From positions 1 to 6,730 of the forward strand of contig CANQCE010000052.1 of NCBI GenBank assembly GCA_947589655.1: 6,730 bases of DNA, read 5' to 3'. The DNA is from an uncultured Clostridia bacterium (lineage in GTDB: Bacteria; Bacillota; Clostridia; Christensenellales; UBA1242). A model generated the notes under the pieces. The model ran no database searches. It was not told the origin of the DNA and saw only the letters and a program-made list of their open reading frames with translations. Position 1 is the first letter of the stretch. Each line of letters begins with the position of its first letter. Shown here piece by piece: positions 4,534 through 6,730 of the stretch. Both the position numbers and the translations under genes were made by a program.

Positions 4534-4713
4534 TTAATCTTCCAAGTCGTCTATTTCAATGCATCCATGCAAGTTTTCAAAATCTCGTATCACTCTTTTA
4601 ATGGCGTATTCAATTTCTTTGTTCTTGCTTCTTCCGTTATATGTTGCCATAAATTGAACCTTTCGCAGCAAAGATTTTGAAATTCTAAGTGTAAATCTTG
4701 GCAGTCCGCTCAT
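4534..4713 (-). CDS. Small ribbon-helix-helix (Arc-like) DNA-binding protein
   Basis: A 59-residue protein of the Arc/MetJ fold, expected to dimerise through its N-terminal strand and insert it in the DNA major groove. The strand is PRFTLRI (5-11). Helix A spans about 13-26, GRS (27-29) forms the turn, and helix B (NKEIEYAIKRVIRDF) spans about 31-45, with an acidic tail. The ATG at 4713 follows GGGAGG with a 7-nt spacer; the longer in-frame ORF from 4776 has no such site. The gene is divergent from alr and ends just upstream of the tRNA promoter. Many RHH proteins are antitoxins, but no toxin gene is adjacent, so an orphan regulator is the safer call. Short phased repeats in its upstream region are a possible operator. 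Confidence 0.88.
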   Translation of the reverse strand: MSGLPRFTLRISKSLLRKVQFMATYNGRSKNKEIEYAIKRVIRDFENLHGCIEIDDLED

Positions 4714-4770
4714 TTTAACCTCCCATAAGTGAAATTTTACAAGAAATGCATACAAATTACTTAAAAATGC

Positions 4771-4806
4771 CGTCACTTATTCGTCATTATTCGACACAAT
4801 TCGACA
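4771..4806. promoter_or_regulatory. Phased CGWCA direct repeats between the RHH gene and alr
   Basis: CGTCA, CGTCA, CGACA and CGACA start at 4771, 4782, 4792 and 4802. The spacings are 11, 10 and 10 bp, all in one orientation, and the last three share ATTCGWCA. An inverted GACACAA/TTGTGTC pair (4793-4799 and 4824-4830) adds a possible opposite half-site. RHH proteins typically bind tandem short repeats cooperatively, so this could be the operator of the neighbouring RHH protein. A weak minus-strand promoter (TTCAAA, 16 bp, AATAAT) would overlap the repeats. Confidence 0.5.
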
Positions 4807-4839
4807 TTTTGAATTTTTTATATTTGTGTCAAAAAAGTT

Positions 4840-4860
4840 GGAGGCTTTGTATAACTTAAT
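4840..4860 (+). promoter_or_regulatory. Ambiguous initiation region of alr
   Basis: GGAGG (4840-4844) lies 16 nt before the alr ATG, much farther than a working Shine-Dalgarno site normally does. An in-frame TAA (4852-4854) excludes an upstream start. A TATAAC box (4850-4855) ends 5 nt before the ATG, which would suit a leaderless transcript, but no good -35 matches it. I cannot say which signal is used. Confidence 0.4.
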
Positions 4861-5865
4861 ATGGAAAATTTAAAGATTATAAATGAAAAGCGTTTAATAG
4901 AGAATATTTCATATTTTGGCAACAAAAAAATCTGTGCAATGGTGAAATGCAACGCATATGGGCATGGCTTAAAAGAGATTGTCTCCGCTGCGGAAGAACA
5001 TGTGTCTTCTTTTGGGGTTGTAAGTGCTTATGAAGGCAAACAGGTGAGAAAATATACAGACAAACCTATTATTATTTGGAGTGTGACGGAAGATTTTTCG
5101 GCGTGCAAGAAATATGCGCTTCAATTTGTTGTGGATGACGAAAAAGATATTAGAAAAGCGGTAAAGTTAAATATCGAAGATTCTATGCATTTAAAAATAA
5201 ATTGTGGAATGAACAGATTTGGAGTGAAAAGTGAAATTGCCTTGCATCAGATTGACAATATTCTGCAAAATGATGGCATAACATTGAATTCCATCTCCAC
5301 ACACTTTCCGATTACAGAAAATAAAAGGGAAACTTTAAAAAACTATCAGCAATTTTTGCGGCTCAAAAGCATAATCACTCAAAATGCATCAGTTTGTTTT
5401 GGAGGAAGCGGAATTTATGATTACAATTTCAATTTTCAAATTTTGCGTCTTGGAATTGGCATGTATGGTTATGGCCACAAAAATTTGAAGGGCGTTTTAC
5501 GCTTGAAATCGTATGTTAAAAAGGTGTTTTTTGCAAGGCGAGGGGAAACTGTAGGTTACAGCGCTGGTTACACGGTGCAAAAAGATGGCTTTTTTGCCGT
5601 GGTGCCAGTGGGATATGGCGATGGTTTGCGCCGAGCATTAAGTGGAAATTTTTATGTTAAAATTAACAACAAAAAGATGCCCGCCGTGGGCAATATTTGC
5701 ATGGATTGCTTTTTTGTTAAGGTTGATAAAAATGTGAATGTTGGCGATGAGGTTGAAGTTTTTTGGGATGCCGATAAATTTGCAAAAATTTGCGGAACAA
5801 TTCCTTATGAAATTTTAACAGGCTTTTCAAATTTTAGAGGGAAGGCAATTTTGGAAAAAGATTAA
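4861..5865 (+). CDS. alr: Alanine racemase (PLP-dependent)
   Basis: Alr interconverts L- and D-alanine in the cytoplasm, supplying D-Ala for peptidoglycan. The N-terminal TIM barrel carries the PLP lysine K29 in AMVKCNAYGHG. INCGMNRFG holds R119, STHF holds H148, and the pyridoxal-nitrogen arginine is R196 in LRLGIGMYG. In the C-terminal beta domain, GETVGYSAGYT carries the catalytic tyrosine Y233; PVGYGDGLRRAL and VGNICMD follow. At 334 residues it is shorter than the usual 360-390, mainly through a short N-terminus and a clipped C-terminus. By eye the C-terminal SYRVPR motif is replaced by NFRGKA, so a tyrosine that contacts the cofactor phosphate in characterised enzymes would be Phe325. 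The main active-site residues are present, so I expect activity. The gene is divergent from the RHH gene and 41 nt upstream of rsmD. Confidence 0.94.
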   Translation: MENLKIINEKRLIENISYFGNKKICAMVKCNAYGHGLKEIVSAAEEHVSSFGVVSAYEGKQVRKYTDKPIIIWSVTEDFSACKKYALQFVVDDEKDIRKAVKLNIEDSMHLKINCGMNRFGVKSEIALHQIDNILQNDGITLNSISTHFPITENKRETLKNYQQFLRLKSIITQNASVCFGGSGIYDYNFNFQILRLGIGMYGYGHKNLKGVLRLKSYVKKVFFARRGETVGYSAGYTVQKDGFFAVVPVGYGDGLRRALSGNFYVKINNKKMPAVGNICMDCFFVKVDKNVNVGDEVEVFWDADKFAKICGTIPYEILTGFSNFRGKAILEKD

Positions 5866-5891
5866 AAAAATAGCAAAATTTAAAAGAAATA

Positions 5892-5900
5892 TGCTATAAT
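5892..5900 (+). promoter_or_regulatory. Extended -10 promoter immediately before rsmD
   Basis: TGC-TATAAT is a perfect extended -10 element that ends 6 nt before the rsmD ATG at 5907. Transcription would start at or within a base of the ATG, giving a leaderless mRNA. No clear -35 is present 15-19 bp upstream, which extended -10 promoters can tolerate. Confidence 0.65.
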
Positions 5901-5906
5901 TTTTTC

Positions 5907-6443
5907 ATGAGAATTGATTCAGGCATATTTAAAGGGCGAAAATTGATTGAAAACAAATATGAACATATTCGCCCAACAACAGATAAAGTTAGGCAGGCGC
6001 TTTTTATAAAGTTGCAATTTTTTCTGCCGGGGAAGAAAGTTCTTGACCTTTTCTGCGGAACAGGGGCAATGAGCATTGAAGCATTAAGCCGCGGTGCGGA
6101 AAGTGTGACGATGGTTGATAAAGATGCAAGAAGTGTTGCCATGAGCAAGCAAAACTTAAAAAACATGGGGCTGGACGAACAAAAGGTTATTAAATGTGAT
6201 GCCCTTGTGTTTTTGGACAAGTGTGAGGAGGCTTTTGACCTTATTATTTTGGACCCACCATACAAAAGCGGTTTGTATGGCAAAGTTTTGGACAAAATCT
6301 ATCAGAAAAAACTTTTATCTTCTGATGGGGTTATTGTTTGCGAACATGCAAGTGTGGACAAACTTGAAAATTCGGACTTTGAAATTTATGACGAAAAGAA
6401 ATATGGCAACATTACATTAACATATTTAAAAAATAAAAAATAA
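5907..6443 (+). CDS. rsmD: 16S rRNA (guanine966-N2)-methyltransferase RsmD
   Basis: RsmD transfers a methyl group from S-adenosylmethionine to N2 of G966 in 16S rRNA during 30S assembly. The 178-residue length is typical. The sequence starts with the family opening MRIDSGIFKGRKL and the RPTTDKVRQALF block (22-33). SAM-binding motif I is VLDLFCGTGAMSIEALSRGA (45-64), followed by the acidic residue D71 after strand 2. The N-methyltransferase motif DPPY is at 116-119. The ATG at 5907 is fixed by this conserved N-terminus, yet no Shine-Dalgarno site precedes it. It follows alr by 41 nt with no terminator between them, so it may also be read from alr. In many Bacillota rsmD precedes coaD; here glmS follows instead. 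Confidence 0.95.
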   Translation: MRIDSGIFKGRKLIENKYEHIRPTTDKVRQALFIKLQFFLPGKKVLDLFCGTGAMSIEALSRGAESVTMVDKDARSVAMSKQNLKNMGLDEQKVIKCDALVFLDKCEEAFDLIILDPPYKSGLYGKVLDKIYQKKLLSSDGVIVCEHASVDKLENSDFEIYDEKKYGNITLTYLKNKK

Positions 6444-6452
6444 AAACGCTTT

Positions 6453-6482
6453 TTGGCACAATTTTCATATGGAACATATATA
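6453..6482 (+). promoter_or_regulatory. Tentative glmS promoter
   Basis: TTGGCA (6453-6458) lies 18 bp before TATATA (6477-6482). The -35 is good and the -10 is weak and A/T-biased; TATATT at 6479-6484 is a better box but needs a 20-bp spacer. Transcription would begin near 6490, close to the AGGAG Shine-Dalgarno site. Confidence 0.35.
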
Positions 6483-6499
6483 TTTCTATAGGAGAAAAT

Positions 6500-6730
6500 A
6501 TGTGTGGAATTTGTGCAAGTATTGGCAATGAAAATCAGATACATAATGTAATTTCAGGCTTAAAAAAACTTGACTATCGTGGTTACGATAGCAGCGGAAT
6601 TGCATTTTTAAACAAAAATAAAATTGAAGTTATAAAAGCGGTTGGGCAGGTAAAAAATTTAGAGAAGAAAATAGGCGAGGACACTTTCGCACAGTTTGTA
6701 ATTGGGCACACAAGATGGGCAACGCATGGC
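6500..6730 (+). CDS. glmS: Glutamine--fructose-6-phosphate aminotransferase (isomerising), N-terminal part
   Basis: GlmS makes glucosamine-6-phosphate from fructose-6-phosphate and glutamine, the first step towards UDP-GlcNAc for the cell wall. Only the first 77 codons are in the window, the beginning of the class II glutamine amidotransferase domain; the isomerase domains lie beyond the edge. After removal of Met1, Cys2 becomes the N-terminal nucleophile (MCGICASIGN). LDYRGYDSSGIAF is highly specific to GlmS, as is GHTRWATHG at residues 69-77, whose Arg binds glutamine. AGGAG (6490-6494) fixes the ATG. The gap from rsmD is only 56 nt, too small for a glmS ribozyme. Confidence 0.97.
   Translation, partial: MCGICASIGNENQIHNVISGLKKLDYRGYDSSGIAFLNKNKIEVIKAVGQVKNLEKKIGEDTFAQFVIGHTRWATHG

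Noticed and set aside
4714..4776. A longer N-terminus for the RHH protein from 4776
   Set aside because: The additional 21 residues carry no RHH feature and no ribosome-binding site, while GGGAGG precedes the ATG at 4713.
6350..6499. A glmS ribozyme/riboswitch
   Set aside because: Only 56 nt separate rsmD and glmS, and I see no ribozyme core or cleavage-site context there.
1..6730. CRISPR array, transposase or phage module
   Set aside because: There are no regularly spaced identical repeats of CRISPR length, and no recombinase, transposase or structural phage gene in any frame.
1..6730. UGA reassigned as an amino acid, as in Mollicutes
   Set aside because: All recognised genes give full-length products with standard decoding, and Trp is encoded by TGG. 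Absence of TGA stops in a few genes is too little evidence.

Overview
This is a strongly AT-rich chromosomal window with compact genes, consensus Shine-Dalgarno sites and consensus sigma-A promoters. It reads as a low-GC Gram-positive bacterium (Bacillota, Clostridia-like). The evidence is DegV, an XRE-Ku pair, Alr, a tRNA-Lys with encoded CCA, and the codon use. I cannot name a genus. The genes use TAA or TAG stops, with no sign of UGA recoding.

Layout. Positions 1-934 (minus) hold the N-terminal 311 codons of a GT4 glycosyltransferase that runs off the left edge. A large inverted repeat covers its promoter and leader. Positions 1062-1382 (minus) encode a 106-residue protein I do not recognise. 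Divergent from it, 1524-2712 (plus) carries an XRE-type regulator followed by the DNA end-binding protein Ku. A hairpin overlaps the ribosome-binding site of ku, and an intrinsic terminator overlaps its stop codon. Positions 2763-4170 (plus) form a MarR-degV operon, with an 11-bp-arm palindrome lying inside its promoter. Positions 4213-4515 (minus) hold tRNA-Lys(CUU) with a consensus promoter and a terminator. Just beyond is a hairpin-rich segment of about 130 bp that ends in a copy of the tRNA 3' end including CCA. Positions 4534-4713 (minus) encode a small ribbon-helix-helix (Arc-like) protein. It is divergent from alr, and the gap holds short repeats phased at 10-11 bp. Positions 4861-6730 (plus) contain alr, rsmD and the start of glmS.

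How the genes fit together. Much of the window is housekeeping. Alr supplies D-alanine and GlmS supplies glucosamine-6-phosphate, both for the cell wall. RsmD methylates 16S rRNA. DegV probably binds fatty acids, and the GT4 enzyme may glycosylate a lipid. Ku is the end-binding half of bacterial end joining, and no LigD is present here. I do not see a complete new multi-gene system. The most unusual items are non-coding: the tRNA-ended hairpin element (4213-4387), the SD-sequestering or terminator-like hairpin at the ku start (1863-1893), the phased repeats between the RHH gene and alr (4771-4806), and an apparently leaderless rsmD.
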